Positions 16,387-25,486 are shown, counted from the stretch's first letter. The stretch is 64,000 bases of DNA from Solirubrobacteraceae bacterium (GCA_031177685.1 JAPSGI010000003.1:124001-188000), one strand, 5' to 3'. Translations and numbers: made by a program. The notes: generated by a model not told the origin, from the letters alone.

Positions 16387-18097
16387 CGCGCGTGACCTCG
16401 GCCAGCGAGGTCAGCCCGGCCGCGACCTTGGACAGGCCGTCCTGGCGCAGCGTGCGCATCCCCTCGGCCACGGCGACGTCGGCGATCTGCGCAGCGGGGG
16501 CGCGCTCGACCACGAGCCGGCGCACCTCGTCGCTGACCGTCATCACCTCGAAGAGCCCGACGCGTCCGCGGTAGCCCGTGCCCGCACAGCGGGGACAGCC
16601 GACGGCCTCGTAGACCTCCAGCGACCCCGTCCCTTCTACCGACAGGGCCGAGGCGGGGACGGTCGCACGCACGCGGCAGGACTCGCACAGCCGCCGCGCC
16701 AGGCGCTGGGCGACCACGCTCGTGATCGCCGACGCGACGAGGTAGGGCTCGATCCCCATCTCGGTCAGCCGCGTCATCGCGGTCGGCGCGTCGTTGGTGT
16801 GCAGCGTCGAGAGCACGAGGTGGCCGGTGATCGCGGCCTCCACCGCGATCTTGGCGCTCTCCGCGTCGCGGATCTCCCCGACCATGATCGTGTCGGGGTC
16901 GGCGCGCATCATCGAGCGCAGCCCGGAGGCGAAGGTCACGCCGACTTTCTCGTTGACCTGGACCTGCTTGACGCCCTCCAGCCGGTACTCCACCGGGTCC
17001 TCGATCGTCACGATCGTCTTCTCCGGCGTCTTGAGCGCCATCAGCGAGGCGTATAGCGTCGTCGACTTGCCCGAGCCCGTCGGTCCCGTCGCCAGGACGC
17101 CGCCGTTGGAGCGCGAAAGCGCGTCCTCCAGACGGTCGCGGTCGCCGGCGTACATGCCCAGCTCGTCCAGGCTCAGCGGCACGCTGCCCTGGTCGAGCAC
17201 GCGCAGGACGATGGACTCGCCGGTGACCAGCGGCAGGGCGACGACGCGCAGGTCGACGTGGCGGCGCTCGACGCTCATGCCGATCCGCCCGTCCTGCGGG
17301 CGCCGGCGCTCGGCGATGTCGAGGTTGGCCATGATCTTCAGCCGCGAGACCACGGCGGGCGCCATCCGGGCGGGCACGGAGGTCCCGTCGGTCATCACGC
17401 CGTCGACCCGCATGCGCACCTCCAGCCCGCCCGCCGCCGGGTCGAAGTGGACGTCGGAGGCCTCCAGCTCGACGGCCTGGGCGATGATCGAGTTCACGAG
17501 CTTGACCACCGGTGCGTCGCCGGCGGACTGGGCGAGGTCGACCGTGTCGGGGGCCGGGAGCTCCTCGTCGGGCTCCTCCTCGACGGCGTCGCCGAAGCGG
17601 TCCAGCCGTGCCACCAGGCCCTGGATGTCCTCGCGGGTGGCCACCGCGGGGCGGACGCTGTAGCCGGTAAGCATCGCCACGTCGTCGATCGCGACGACGT
17701 TCGCGGGGTCGCGCATCGCCACGACCAGCGTGCCCTCCCCGGCGAATCCCACGGGGACGGCCTCCAGGCGCTTGGCGACGTCGGGGGCGATGAGGTTGGC
17801 CGCGCCCATGTCGACGGCGAAGTTCGAGAGGTGCACGTGGTCGACGCCGAAGCGGTAGGCCAGGGCCTCGGCCAGCTGGTCGCCGGTGATGACCTTCGTG
17901 TCGACGAGGTGCTCGCCGATCGGCCGCCCCGCCTCGCGGGCGCCGCGGACCGCCACGTCGACCTGCTCGCGCGTCGCGTGGCCGAGCTCGACCACGATCT
18001 CGCCCAGCCGCGCGGTCTTGCGCACCGGTGGGGCGGGTGGGAGGACGCTGGCTACGTTCGCGGCGGTCGTCTGGGTCACGGTGCCTGATATCGGCAC
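16373..18097 (-). CDS. pilB: Type IV pilus/type II secretion assembly ATPase with MshEN domain
   Basis: A 574-residue GspE/PilB ATPase. Residues 20-160 form an MshEN-type domain (RLGEIVVELG, then IGEHLVDTKVITGDQLAEAL), a fold that can bind c-di-GMP. The motor domain has Walker A GPTGSGKST, Asp box TIEDPVEY, Walker B MVGEIRD and His box GHLVLSTLHTND. A four-cysteine zinc site (CESC and CPRC) follows. It powers pilin polymerisation or secretion at the inner membrane. GTG 18097 gives the best N-terminus; GTG 18079 is possible. No other pilus gene is adjacent, while three c-di-GMP enzymes lie within 8 kb. Confidence 0.9.
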   Translation of the reverse strand: MPISGTVTQTTAANVASVLPPAPPVRKTARLGEIVVELGHATREQVDVAVRGAREAGRPIGEHLVDTKVITGDQLAEALAYRFGVDHVHLSNFAVDMGAANLIAPDVAKRLEAVPVGFAGEGTLVVAMRDPANVVAIDDVAMLTGYSVRPAVATREDIQGLVARLDRFGDAVEEEPDEELPAPDTVDLAQSAGDAPVVKLVNSIIAQAVELEASDVHFDPAAGGLEVRMRVDGVMTDGTSVPARMAPAVVSRLKIMANLDIAERRRPQDGRIGMSVERRHVDLRVVALPLVTGESIVLRVLDQGSVPLSLDELGMYAGDRDRLEDALSRSNGGVLATGPTGSGKSTTLYASLMALKTPEKTIVTIEDPVEYRLEGVKQVQVNEKVGVTFASGLRSMMRADPDTIMVGEIRDAESAKIAVEAAITGHLVLSTLHTNDAPTAMTRLTEMGIEPYLVASAITSVVAQRLARRLCESCRVRATVPASALSVEGTGSLEVYEAVGCPRCAGTGYRGRVGLFEVMTVSDEVRRLVVERAPAAQIADVAVAEGMRTLRQDGLSKVAAGLTSLAEVTRVTGG

Positions 18098-18121
18098 GCG
18101 CGGTCCCGCGGTGTAGGCCGC

Positions 18122-18149
18122 TAAAGAAGTCGACCCCGGCGGTCGAGAA
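18122..18149 (+). promoter_or_regulatory. Weak sigma-28-like promoter of the peptidoglycan hydrolase gene
   Basis: TAAA (18122-18125), 16 nt, then GTCGAGAA (18142-18149) gives four of four and six of eight matches to the sigma-28/WhiG consensus. The GTG at 18155 would lie at or next to the transcription start. It is weaker than the two sites at 11539 and 20601. Confidence 0.3.
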
Positions 18150-18154
18150 GGAAG

Positions 18155-20596
18155 GTGTCGCTGTGCGGGGTAAATCCCGTCTCGATCGAGCCCTCCGAAC
18201 CGATGCCCGAACTCAACCGCCAACCGGGCGGCCCGCCCCCGGGCCTGCCCCCCTACCCGCGCTACGCCTCGAGCGCGTGGGCCGTGGTGCGCTCGCACGC
18301 GACCACCTCGGCCGTCGCCGCGGCCACCGTCGGCGGCATGGCCGCCGGCCTCACCGGCGCGGTTCCGGCGATCTCGACCAATCCGGGCGCCGGCCCGGCG
18401 CCGGTCGTGACCGGGGACTGCCCGCCGTCGGGGATCCTCCCGGACGGCACCGCGTGTGTGGCCGGTCCGGCCGCGGGCGAGCCCGCGACGCCGGCTCCCG
18501 AGCCGGCGCCCGAGCCCCCGGCCCCGGAGCCGGCCGCGCCGCAGGAGCCCGCCGCCCAGACCCCCGCGCCCCAGGAGCCTGCCCCGGCGGCTCCCGCAAC
18601 CCCCCCGCAGGAGACCGAGCCCGAGACGCCCTCGCGCAAGGCCCCCGTCGCGGACGAGAAGTCCGAGAAGCGCCGCGACACCAATCGCCCGGCGCCCGCC
18701 CGGCTCGGGCCCAAGCGCACCGAGCGCGCGGAGCGGGCGCCCCGCGACGAGGACCCCGCGCCGCGCCGCGCGGACGCGCCGGCCGCGGCCGACGGCGCGC
18801 CGGCCTCCCAGGGCTCGGCCGGCCTGCCGGAGCTGAGCTTCGACGCGCCGAACCCCGCGCGCGCTGTCCCCAACGTGCTGCTCGACCGCTTCCCCATCCC
18901 GCCGTTCCTGCTGCCGATCTACCAGGCGGCCGCCGTGGAGTACGACGTGCCGTGGCAGATCCTCGCGGCGATCAACGAGATCGAGACGGACTACGGGCGC
19001 AACACCAACGTGTCGTCGGCCGGGGCGATGGGGTGGATGCAGTTCATCCCGTCCTCCTGGAAGGCATACGGCGTGGACGCCAACGGCGATGGGCGCAAGG
19101 ACCCCTACAACCCGGCCGACGCGATCTTCGCCGCCGGGCGCTACCTCAAGGCCGCGGGAGCCAAGGATGACCTGCGCCGCGCGATCTTCGCCTACAACCA
19201 CGCCAACTGGTACGTGGAGTCCGTGATGCTGCGCGCCAAGCTGGTGCGCGCGCTGCCCAACGACCTGGTGGACGCGCTGACCGGCCTCACGCAGGGGCGC
19301 TTCCCGGTCGGCGGCGAGGTCCGCTATCCCAAGAAGGGCGGCTCGCCGGACGGCGTGCTGATCGACGCGCGCCAGGACGCGCCGGTGATCGCGGTCAGCG
19401 ACGGCGTAGTCAAGCGCTACGCGCGCTCGAAGCGCCTCGGCCTGCACGTGGTGCTCGAGGACGTGCACGGCAACCGCTACACCTACGCCCACCTGGGCGC
19501 GGTCTCCCGCACCTATCCGGTGCCGCGCGGCCGCAAGCCCGGCGAGGCGGCGGTCGAGCACGCCGGGCACGCCGGCCATGCCGACGGCGCCGATCCCAAG
19601 CCGCGCACGGCGGCGTCCGCGGGCAAGCCCCGCGCGCAGAGCCGCCCGGTGCGCACGGTGCGCGTGATGAAGGAGCGCCTGTTCGCCCATCCCGCCCGGC
19701 CCGCCGCGATGCCCAACGGCGGCGAGCGCCAGCTGGGCGACATGTCGGCGGAGCTGCCCGAGGGCGCGACGGTCCGCGACTACTTCACGGCCGACTTCCC
19801 GCTCAAGCGCTCGGACATCGTGCTCAAGGCCATGCGCCCCGGCGCGCAGGTGATCGGCGGCACCGTCCTGGGGCGGGCCGGCAAGCGTGCGATCCGCTTC
19901 CGCGTGCGCCCCGCCGGCAAGGGCGCTCCGGCCATCAACCCGCGGCCGGTGCTGGACGGCTGGCGGCTGCTGGAGGCCACGGAGATCCACAAGGGCAAGG
20001 CGCTGCGCGGCTTCGGGGCGCGCAACCCCTCGATCGGCCGCCTGATGCTGATGAGCAAGGAGGCGCTCGCCCGCCACGTCCTCGCCGACCGGCGCATCCG
20101 CATCTACGAGTGCGGGCGCCGCGACATCGCGACAGGCGCCATCGACCGCCGCGTCCTGATCACGCTGTCCTACCTCGCCTCCTCGGGCCTGCACCCGCTG
20201 GTGTCGGCGCTGAAGTGCGGTCACTCCTACTACACGTCGGGCGGCGCGGTCTCCTGGCACAGCAGCGGCAACGGCGTGGACATCGCCTCGATCAACGGCA
20301 AGGCGATCCTGGGCAACCAGGGCAAGGGCTCGATCACCGACGTGACGATTCGCCGGATCCTCACGCTGCAGGGCCACATGCGTCCCGGCCAGATCATCAG
20401 CCTCATGACCTTCGACGGGCACTCCAACACGATCGCGATGTCCGACCACGCCGACCACATCCACCTGGGCTGGCAGCCGCGCAACGCCGGCGTGAGCGGG
20501 CCGGCCGGCGCCGGCACGGCGGTGCTGCGGCCGAAGCAGTGGAAGCGGCTGGTCGACGGGCTGGATCGCATCGACAACCCCGAGGTCCGCCGCTAG
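18155..20596 (+). CDS. Multidomain peptidoglycan hydrolase (lytic transglycosylase, M23-like and M15-like domains)
   Basis: An 813-residue exported or anchored protein. A hydrophobic N-terminal segment is followed by a long Pro/Ala/Glu-rich region. At about 245-350 an MltB-type transglycosylase has the catalytic glutamate in INEIETDYG and the SAGAMGWMQFIPSSW motif. A LytM/M23-like lobe follows (DAPVIAVSDGVVKRYA, YTYAHLG) but lacks the usual first metal ligand and may be inactive. The C-terminal part has SWHSSGNGVDIA and ADHIHLGW, the His/Asp/His pattern of M15-type peptidases. It should remodel the wall, perhaps letting the PilB-driven machine through. GTG 18155 was chosen from the promoter; ATG 18203 is the alternative. 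Confidence 0.82.
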   Translation: MSLCGVNPVSIEPSEPMPELNRQPGGPPPGLPPYPRYASSAWAVVRSHATTSAVAAATVGGMAAGLTGAVPAISTNPGAGPAPVVTGDCPPSGILPDGTACVAGPAAGEPATPAPEPAPEPPAPEPAAPQEPAAQTPAPQEPAPAAPATPPQETEPETPSRKAPVADEKSEKRRDTNRPAPARLGPKRTERAERAPRDEDPAPRRADAPAAADGAPASQGSAGLPELSFDAPNPARAVPNVLLDRFPIPPFLLPIYQAAAVEYDVPWQILAAINEIETDYGRNTNVSSAGAMGWMQFIPSSWKAYGVDANGDGRKDPYNPADAIFAAGRYLKAAGAKDDLRRAIFAYNHANWYVESVMLRAKLVRALPNDLVDALTGLTQGRFPVGGEVRYPKKGGSPDGVLIDARQDAPVIAVSDGVVKRYARSKRLGLHVVLEDVHGNRYTYAHLGAVSRTYPVPRGRKPGEAAVEHAGHAGHADGADPKPRTAASAGKPRAQSRPVRTVRVMKERLFAHPARPAAMPNGGERQLGDMSAELPEGATVRDYFTADFPLKRSDIVLKAMRPGAQVIGGTVLGRAGKRAIRFRVRPAGKGAPAINPRPVLDGWRLLEATEIHKGKALRGFGARNPSIGRLMLMSKEALARHVLADRRIRIYECGRRDIATGAIDRRVLITLSYLASSGLHPLVSALKCGHSYYTSGGAVSWHSSGNGVDIASINGKAILGNQGKGSITDVTIRRILTLQGHMRPGQIISLMTFDGHSNTIAMSDHADHIHLGWQPRNAGVSGPAGAGTAVLRPKQWKRLVDGLDRIDNPEVRR

Positions 20597-20600
20597 CCGC

Positions 20601-20628
20601 TAAGCCTTCCGCGCCGGGGTGCCGATGC
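20601..20628 (+). promoter_or_regulatory. Sigma-28/WhiG-like promoter of the GGDEF/HD-GYP gene
   Basis: TAAG (20601-20604), a 16-nt spacer and GCCGATGC (20621-20628) closely match TAAA-N15/16-GCCGATAA. Initiation about 7 nt downstream would fall at 20634-20636, on the ATG, implying a leaderless message. The element starts 5 nt after the stop of the hydrolase gene. Confidence 0.55.
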
Positions 20629-20635
20629 AATGTCA

Positions 20636-22273
20636 ATGCACCCCGACGTCGCCCCAGGCGCGCAGGTCTCGGCGCGCGTCGCCGCCGTGCTCTACGCGCT
20701 CGGCGGCGCCATCTCGATGCTCGTCGTCCTGGCGCCGCATCCCGAGCAGCTGTTCGTCGAGGGGTTCGTGGCCGTCGCCCTCGTGGCCGAGCTCGTCGCG
20801 GCGGTGCTGTGGCTTGCCGAACGGCGCGTCTCCAAGCGCGTGCTGAACGTCGTCGTGGCCGGCGGCTCGGTCCTGATCACCGCGGACATCGCCATGGCCG
20901 GCGAGCACCTCGGCGCCGCGATGCCCGACAACGAGATGCTCTACGTGTGGGTCGCGCTGTACGCCGCCTACTTCTTCACGGCCCGGCAGGCCGCCCTGCA
21001 CGTCGCCTTGGCGTCCGCTCTGTACGGCGGCGCGCTGTGGTTCTTCACGCCGCACGAGGTGCTGGCCGCACGCTGGCTGGAGACGACCTCCACGCTCGGC
21101 ATCTCGGTGATGCTGATCGTGCTGCTCAAGCGCCGCGTGCGCACGCTGCTGACCGCGCTGGCCGACGCCGCGCGCACCGATCCGCTGACCGGCCTGAAAA
21201 ACCGCCGCGGCTTCGAGGAGTCCATCGAGGTGGAGATCGAGCGCGCGCGCCGCGGCGGGCATCCGCTGACCCTGCTGCTGGCGGACCTCGACCACTTCAA
21301 ACGCGTCAACGACCAGCTCGGACACGGCGCGGGAGACGCCGCGCTGGCCCGCATCGGCCGGCTGCTGCGCGACGGCAAGCGCCAGATCGACTACGCCGCG
21401 CGCACCGGCGGCGAGGAGTTCGCGCTCATCCTGCCCGAGACCAACGAGCAGCAGGCCTACGTGCTCGCCGAGCGGCTGCGCACGGCGGTGCACGACGCGT
21501 TCGCCGGCGAGCTCGTGCCGCTGACCTTCTCCTTCGGGATCGCCGGGTTTCCGCACCACGGACGCACCTCCGACGAGCTGCTGCGCTCGGCCGACCGCGG
21601 GCTCTACGCGGCCAAGGAGCTGGGCCGCAACCGCGCGGTCATCTACTCCAGCGAGATCGCCTCGGTGTCGCTGCCGCCGGGGGCGACCGCCCGCGGCGTG
21701 CACCTCGACACCCTGCTGTCGCTGGCCGAGGCGATCGACATGCGCGACGCCGGCACGGCCGACCACTCGCAGACCGTGGGCCGTCACTGCGCGCTGATGG
21801 CGCGCGAGCTGGGGCTGCCGCGCGACCGCGTGGAACGGGTGCGGCTGGCCGGCGTGCTCCACGACATCGGCAAGATCGGGATCTCCGACGCGATCCTGCG
21901 CAAGCCGGGGCCGCTGGACGGCGCCGAGTGGGACGAGATGCGCCGCCATCCCGAGATCGGCGCCCGCATCCTCGGCGCCGCCGAGTTCGACGACATCCGG
22001 GAGTGGGTCTTGGCGCACCACGAGCGCCCCGACGGTCGCGGCTACCCGCTCGGGCTGCGCGGCGACGAGATCCCCCTGGAGGCGAAGATCCTCGCCGTGG
22101 GCGACGCCTACGAGGCGATGACCGCCGATCGCGTCTACCGCGCGGCGATCGGCGTCGATGCCGCGCGCGACGAGCTGCGCCGGGGCGCCGGCTCGCAGTT
22201 CGACGCGCTGGTGGTCGAGGCGTTCCTGGCCGTGCTGGACCGCGCGTCCGCCGCCATCGGCGCCACCTCCTAG
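20636..22273 (+). CDS. Membrane GGDEF plus HD-GYP protein (c-di-GMP synthesis and breakdown)
   Basis: A 545-residue protein with about six N-terminal hydrophobic helices, a GGDEF domain (TDPLTGLKNRRGF, DLDHFKRVND, active-site GGEEF) and an HD-GYP domain (GVLHDIGKIGIS, HHERPDGRGYP). Both catalytic signatures are intact, so it could make c-di-GMP from GTP and also hydrolyse it, with the balance set by a membrane signal. I chose ATG 20636 because it coincides with the predicted transcription start; ATG 20630 in frame is the alternative. It follows the hydrolase and faces the PilB gene across it. Confidence 0.9.
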   Translation: MHPDVAPGAQVSARVAAVLYALGGAISMLVVLAPHPEQLFVEGFVAVALVAELVAAVLWLAERRVSKRVLNVVVAGGSVLITADIAMAGEHLGAAMPDNEMLYVWVALYAAYFFTARQAALHVALASALYGGALWFFTPHEVLAARWLETTSTLGISVMLIVLLKRRVRTLLTALADAARTDPLTGLKNRRGFEESIEVEIERARRGGHPLTLLLADLDHFKRVNDQLGHGAGDAALARIGRLLRDGKRQIDYAARTGGEEFALILPETNEQQAYVLAERLRTAVHDAFAGELVPLTFSFGIAGFPHHGRTSDELLRSADRGLYAAKELGRNRAVIYSSEIASVSLPPGATARGVHLDTLLSLAEAIDMRDAGTADHSQTVGRHCALMARELGLPRDRVERVRLAGVLHDIGKIGISDAILRKPGPLDGAEWDEMRRHPEIGARILGAAEFDDIREWVLAHHERPDGRGYPLGLRGDEIPLEAKILAVGDAYEAMTADRVYRAAIGVDAARDELRRGAGSQFDALVVEAFLAVLDRASAAIGATS

Positions 22274-22296
22274 CCGCGCGGCGCCACAATGCCGCG

Positions 22297-23124
22297 ATGC
22301 GGCTGGCCGTCGTCGGGCACGTGGAGCGCGTGTGGTTCGCCACGGTGCAGCGCCATCCCCCTCCCGGCGCGATCGTCCACGCCGGCCACGCGTGGGAGCA
22401 GGCCGCGGGCGGCGGCGGCGTGGCGGCCGTGCAGCTGGCGCGGATGGGCGCCGAGGTCGACTTCTTCACCGCGCTGGGCGACGACGACCACGGCCGCGCC
22501 GCCGGGCGCGAGCTGGCGCAGTGGGGGGTGCGGGTCCACGCCGCCCGGCGGCCGGCGCCGCAGCGGCGCGCGTTCGCCCTGCTGGACGCGCGGGCGGAGC
22601 GCACGATCGTGGTGGTGGGCGAGCGGCACGTGCCGCACGGCGACGACCCGCTGCCCTGGGACGCCCTGGCCGGCGCCGCCGGGGTCTACTTCACCGGCGG
22701 CGACCGCGGCGCCCTGGCCGCGGCGCGGGCGGCAGGCGTGCTCGTCGCGACCATGCGCGCGCGCGAGCCGCTGCTGTCCGGCGGCGTGCCGCTGGACGCG
22801 CTGGTGTTCAGCGCGTCCGATCCCGGCGAGGCCTACGTCCCCGGCGACGTCGTCCCGGCGCCCGCGCTGGCCGTCGCGACCGACGGCGCGCGGGGCGGGT
22901 CGTGGCGGGAGTCCGGGGGTCGGACCGGCACGTGGCCGGCCGCGCCGCTCGCGGTAGATCCGGTGGACGCGTACGGCTGCGGCGACACGTTCGCGGCGGC
23001 GCTCACGGCGGCCCTTGCGGGCCGCGACCCGCTCGACGACGCCCTCGCGTTCGCGGCCCGCGCCGGCGCGGCGTGCCTGACCGGCCGCGGCCCGTTCGGC
23101 GCCCCGCTTCCGTCGCTGCGGTAG
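22297..23124 (+). CDS. PfkB family carbohydrate kinase
   Basis: A 275-residue ribokinase-type fold. It starts with LAVVGHVERVWF, has a glycine-rich substrate loop (AAGGGGVAAVQLARMGAEV) and the C-terminal ATP/anion-hole motif PVDAYGCGDTFAAAL with the catalytic aspartate. It would phosphorylate a sugar or nucleoside; the substrate is not clear. It is shorter than most ribokinases (about 300). A CACAAT box ends 6 nt before the ATG, which suggests its own leaderless transcript 23 bp after the c-di-GMP gene. Confidence 0.8.
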   Translation: MRLAVVGHVERVWFATVQRHPPPGAIVHAGHAWEQAAGGGGVAAVQLARMGAEVDFFTALGDDDHGRAAGRELAQWGVRVHAARRPAPQRRAFALLDARAERTIVVVGERHVPHGDDPLPWDALAGAAGVYFTGGDRGALAAARAAGVLVATMRAREPLLSGGVPLDALVFSASDPGEAYVPGDVVPAPALAVATDGARGGSWRESGGRTGTWPAAPLAVDPVDAYGCGDTFAAALTAALAGRDPLDDALAFAARAGAACLTGRGPFGAPLPSLR

Positions 23125-23161
23125 GGAACCGCCGGGCGGCGGCGAAGGCCTTCGACGGCCC

Positions 23162-23410
23162 ATGTCCGTCGCACCGCTCACCCCCGCCCAGGTCGCGGCC
23201 CTGCGCCGCGCGGGCGAGCTCGCGGCCGAGCTCGCGCACCTGGCGTCCGCCGTCCGCGCCGGCCTGCGCGAGGACCCGTCGCCCCGTCGCCCGGATGCGG
23301 ACTGCGCCGAGGAGGGCGGCCTGGCCGCCGGCGAGCTGAGCGCCGCGTTCTCCGCCGCTGCGACCCACCCGCGCCGGCGCCGTGGCCCGCGCGAGCTGTT
23401 CGGCCGCTAG
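23162..23410 (+). CDS. Small hypothetical protein
   Basis: An 82-residue, Ala- and Arg-rich protein with a helical N-terminal part (TPAQVAALRRAGELAAELAHLAS) and a basic C-terminus (RRRRGPRELFGR). I recognise no family. It fits between PfkB and the VOC gene without overlap and keeps the codon pattern of its neighbours, so it is probably real. The TAG stop is also the start of the putative -10 box of the next gene. Confidence 0.5.
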   Translation: MSVAPLTPAQVAALRRAGELAAELAHLASAVRAGLREDPSPRRPDADCAEEGGLAAGELSAAFSAAATHPRRRRGPRELFGR

Positions 23411-23419
23411 ATTCGCCGC

Positions 23420-24052
23420 CTGGCACGCGAGGCGACACGACCGCTCCTGGTGGAGCTGGAGGTGGGCGGTCCGCGGGAGCCGTGGGAACGGCTGGGCTTT
23501 CGGCTCGACTCCGGCGGAGCGTGCCGGGTGGGCGCGGTGACGCTGCGCCTGCGCGGCGGCGAACCGGGCGGCGTGCGCGGGTGGGCGCTCGCCGGTGCCG
23601 CGGGCCAGGGACCGATCGACGGCCTGCCGACGCGCCGCCTGCCCGCCGAAGCGGCTTTGGAGCCCGCCGCCGAGCACCCCAACGGCGCGCTGCGCGTGGA
23701 CCACGTCGTGGTCATGACGCCCGACCTCGACCGCACCTTCGCGGCCCTGGAGGCCGAGGGGTTCGACCTGCGCCGGGTGCGCGACGCGGGCACGCCCGAG
23801 CGTCCCCTGCGGCAGGGCTTCTACCGCGCCGGGGAGGCGGTCCTCGAGGTGGTGGGCGACGTGCCGCCCCCCGGTCCCGCGCGCTTCTGGGGACTGGTCG
23901 CCGTGGTGGAAGACCTCGAGGCGCTCGCCGAGCGTCTGGGCGAGCGCCTGGGCAGCCCGCGTGACGCGGTGCAGCCGGGACGGAGAATCGCCACGGTGCG
24001 CGAGTCGGCCGGGCTCAGCGTGCCGCTCGCGTTCATGACGCCGCAGCCGTGA
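23420..24052 (+). CDS. VOC (glyoxalase/bleomycin-resistance fold) protein, probable CTG start
   Basis: About 210 residues. The C-terminal half is a clear VOC module ([25 protein letters not shown] ending in VPLAFMTP), and the N-terminal half ([20 protein letters not shown]) looks like a partner half-module. The function is unknown, probably a metal-dependent lyase, isomerase or binding protein. GTG 23450 starts inside the first beta strand. CTG 23420, in frame and 6 nt after a TAGATT box, gives a fuller N-terminus and fits the leaderless pattern of nearby genes; this is inference. Confidence 0.7.
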   Translation: MAREATRPLLVELEVGGPREPWERLGFRLDSGGACRVGAVTLRLRGGEPGGVRGWALAGAAGQGPIDGLPTRRLPAEAALEPAAEHPNGALRVDHVVVMTPDLDRTFAALEAEGFDLRRVRDAGTPERPLRQGFYRAGEAVLEVVGDVPPPGPARFWGLVAVVEDLEALAERLGERLGSPRDAVQPGRRIATVRESAGLSVPLAFMTPQP

Positions 24053-24065
24053 GCCGCGCGCACGA

Positions 24066-24893
24066 TTGCGCCCGCGGGCCAGGCATTTCGCCGGCCGCGG
24101 CGAACGTGGCTTCGCCGTGGGACAGCCTTGGACGCACTGGGATCCGCATGCCGGCCTCGACGAGGCGCTGGAGCGCGACGAGTTTCGCCTCGTCTACCAG
24201 CCCGTGGTTTCGCTGGCGGACGGCTCCGTGGTGGGCGCCGAGGCGCTGCTGCGCTGGGTGCATCCGCAACGGGGCACGCTGCTGCCCGCGAGCTTTCTGC
24301 CCTTCCTCGAGGACGCGGGGCTCATCGTGCCGGTCGGCGCCTGGGCGCTGCGCGCGGCCTGCCGCGCGGCGGCGCGCTGGAACGCGGACGTCGCGCCGCC
24401 GGACGCCCCGCTCAGCATCGGGGTCAACGTATCGGGCCACCAGGCGAGCGACCCCCGCATGGCCGAGCACGTCGCCCGCGCCCTCGACGAGTCGGGCCTG
24501 GACGCCGCCCTGCTGCACCTCGAGCTGACCGAGACCGTGCCGCTGGAGCACTCCGACGGCATGGCCAACCGCCTCGCGCAGCTGCGCAAGCTCGGCATCC
24601 GTCTCGTGCTCGACGACTTCGGCACGGGGTGGTGCTCGCTGGGCTACCTCACCCGCTTCCCCGTGGACGCGATCAAGCTCGACCGCTCGTTCGTGGCGGC
24701 GCTCGCCCACGACGCGCGCGCCGCGGCGATCGTCGACGCGGTGATCGAGCTGGGACGCCGGCTGGAGATCGACGTGGTGGCCGAGGGCGTCGAGACGGGC
24801 GGCCAGCGCGACGACGTGACGGCCCGCGGCTGCAGCCTGGCCCAGGGCTACTTCTTCGGCCCGCCGGGGCCGGCGGCGGCCGTCTGCGCCTAG
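24066..24893 (+). CDS. EAL domain c-di-GMP phosphodiesterase
   Basis: Up to 275 residues from TTG 24066; GTG 24117 would give 258 and may be the true start. It is a nearly bare EAL domain with all catalytic signatures: GAEALLRW (EAL), [38 protein letters not shown] and AQGYFFGPP. It should linearise c-di-GMP to pGpG in the cytoplasm. No sensor domain is attached. It lies 13 bp after the VOC gene and overlaps the convergent TetR gene by 4 bp. Confidence 0.9.
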   Translation: MRPRARHFAGRGERGFAVGQPWTHWDPHAGLDEALERDEFRLVYQPVVSLADGSVVGAEALLRWVHPQRGTLLPASFLPFLEDAGLIVPVGAWALRAACRAAARWNADVAPPDAPLSIGVNVSGHQASDPRMAEHVARALDESGLDAALLHLELTETVPLEHSDGMANRLAQLRKLGIRLVLDDFGTGWCSLGYLTRFPVDAIKLDRSFVAALAHDARAAAIVDAVIELGRRLEIDVVAEGVETGGQRDDVTARGCSLAQGYFFGPPGPAAAVCA

Positions 24894-25486
24894 TCCGGCA
24901 GCGGGGTCGCGGAGGCGGTCCGCAGCCCGTCGAGCATGATCGCGAGGTGGCGGCGCCAGCCCTCGGCGCCGGCGGCGCCGCCGAGCATCTGCACGCGGCC
25001 GATCGAGCACATGATCATCGGCACGTCGTCGCTGCCCACGTCGGGCCGCAGGACGCCCGCGCGCTGCGCGCGCTCGATCAGCCGCCCGATGGTCTCGTGC
25101 AGCCCCTGTCGCTCGGCGCCCTCGCGCATCTGCCCGTCCGCGGTGACCTGCACCAGCGCGCGGTTGTGGCCGAGCAGCTCCGCCGCGCGCCAGATGTAGC
25201 CGGCGAAGGCCTCCCACGGATCGGCGACCTCGAGCGCCTGGCGCGCCTCGGCGTCCAGCTGGGCGAAGTAGTCCTCCACCAGGGCGTCGACCAACGCCTC
25301 CTTGGTCGGGAAGTGGCGGTACACCGTCCCGACGCCCACGCCGGCGCGCCGCGCGAGGTCCTCCATCTGCGCGTCCAGGCCGGACTCCGCGAACACCGCG
25401 CGCGCCGCGTCCAGGATCCGCTCGCGGTTGCGGCGCGCGTCGGCGCGCAGCGGGCGGTGGTGGGCGGGGGCGGCGGGGGTTGACAA
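24890..25486 (-). CDS. TetR family transcriptional regulator
   Basis: A 198-residue repressor. The N-terminal helix-turn-helix is typical ([19 protein letters not shown], then [20 protein letters not shown]). The ligand domain is not conserved enough to name an inducer. The start is TTG 25486, preceded by GGAAGGA 9 nt upstream. It is divergent from the DHA2 efflux gene with two identical-arm palindromes in between, so it very probably represses that gene and itself, with release by a drug-like ligand. Confidence 0.88.
   Translation of the reverse strand: MSTPAAPAHHRPLRADARRNRERILDAARAVFAESGLDAQMEDLARRAGVGVGTVYRHFPTKEALVDALVEDYFAQLDAEARQALEVADPWEAFAGYIWRAAELLGHNRALVQVTADGQMREGAERQGLHETIGRLIERAQRAGVLRPDVGSDDVPMIMCSIGRVQMLGGAAGAEGWRRHLAIMLDGLRTASATPLPD

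Noticed and set aside
18098-18202. Possible riboswitch (c-di-AMP or c-di-GMP type) before the hydrolase gene
   Set aside because: Only about 60-100 nt are available and none of the conserved aptamer blocks of either class could be found; a sigma-28-like promoter explains the site better.
16373-20464. A 1,363-codon minus-strand frame extending pilB through the antisense of the hydrolase gene
   Set aside because: Only the part below 18097 has family similarity; the rest is the mirror of the hydrolase gene in very high-GC DNA, where antisense frames stay open by chance.
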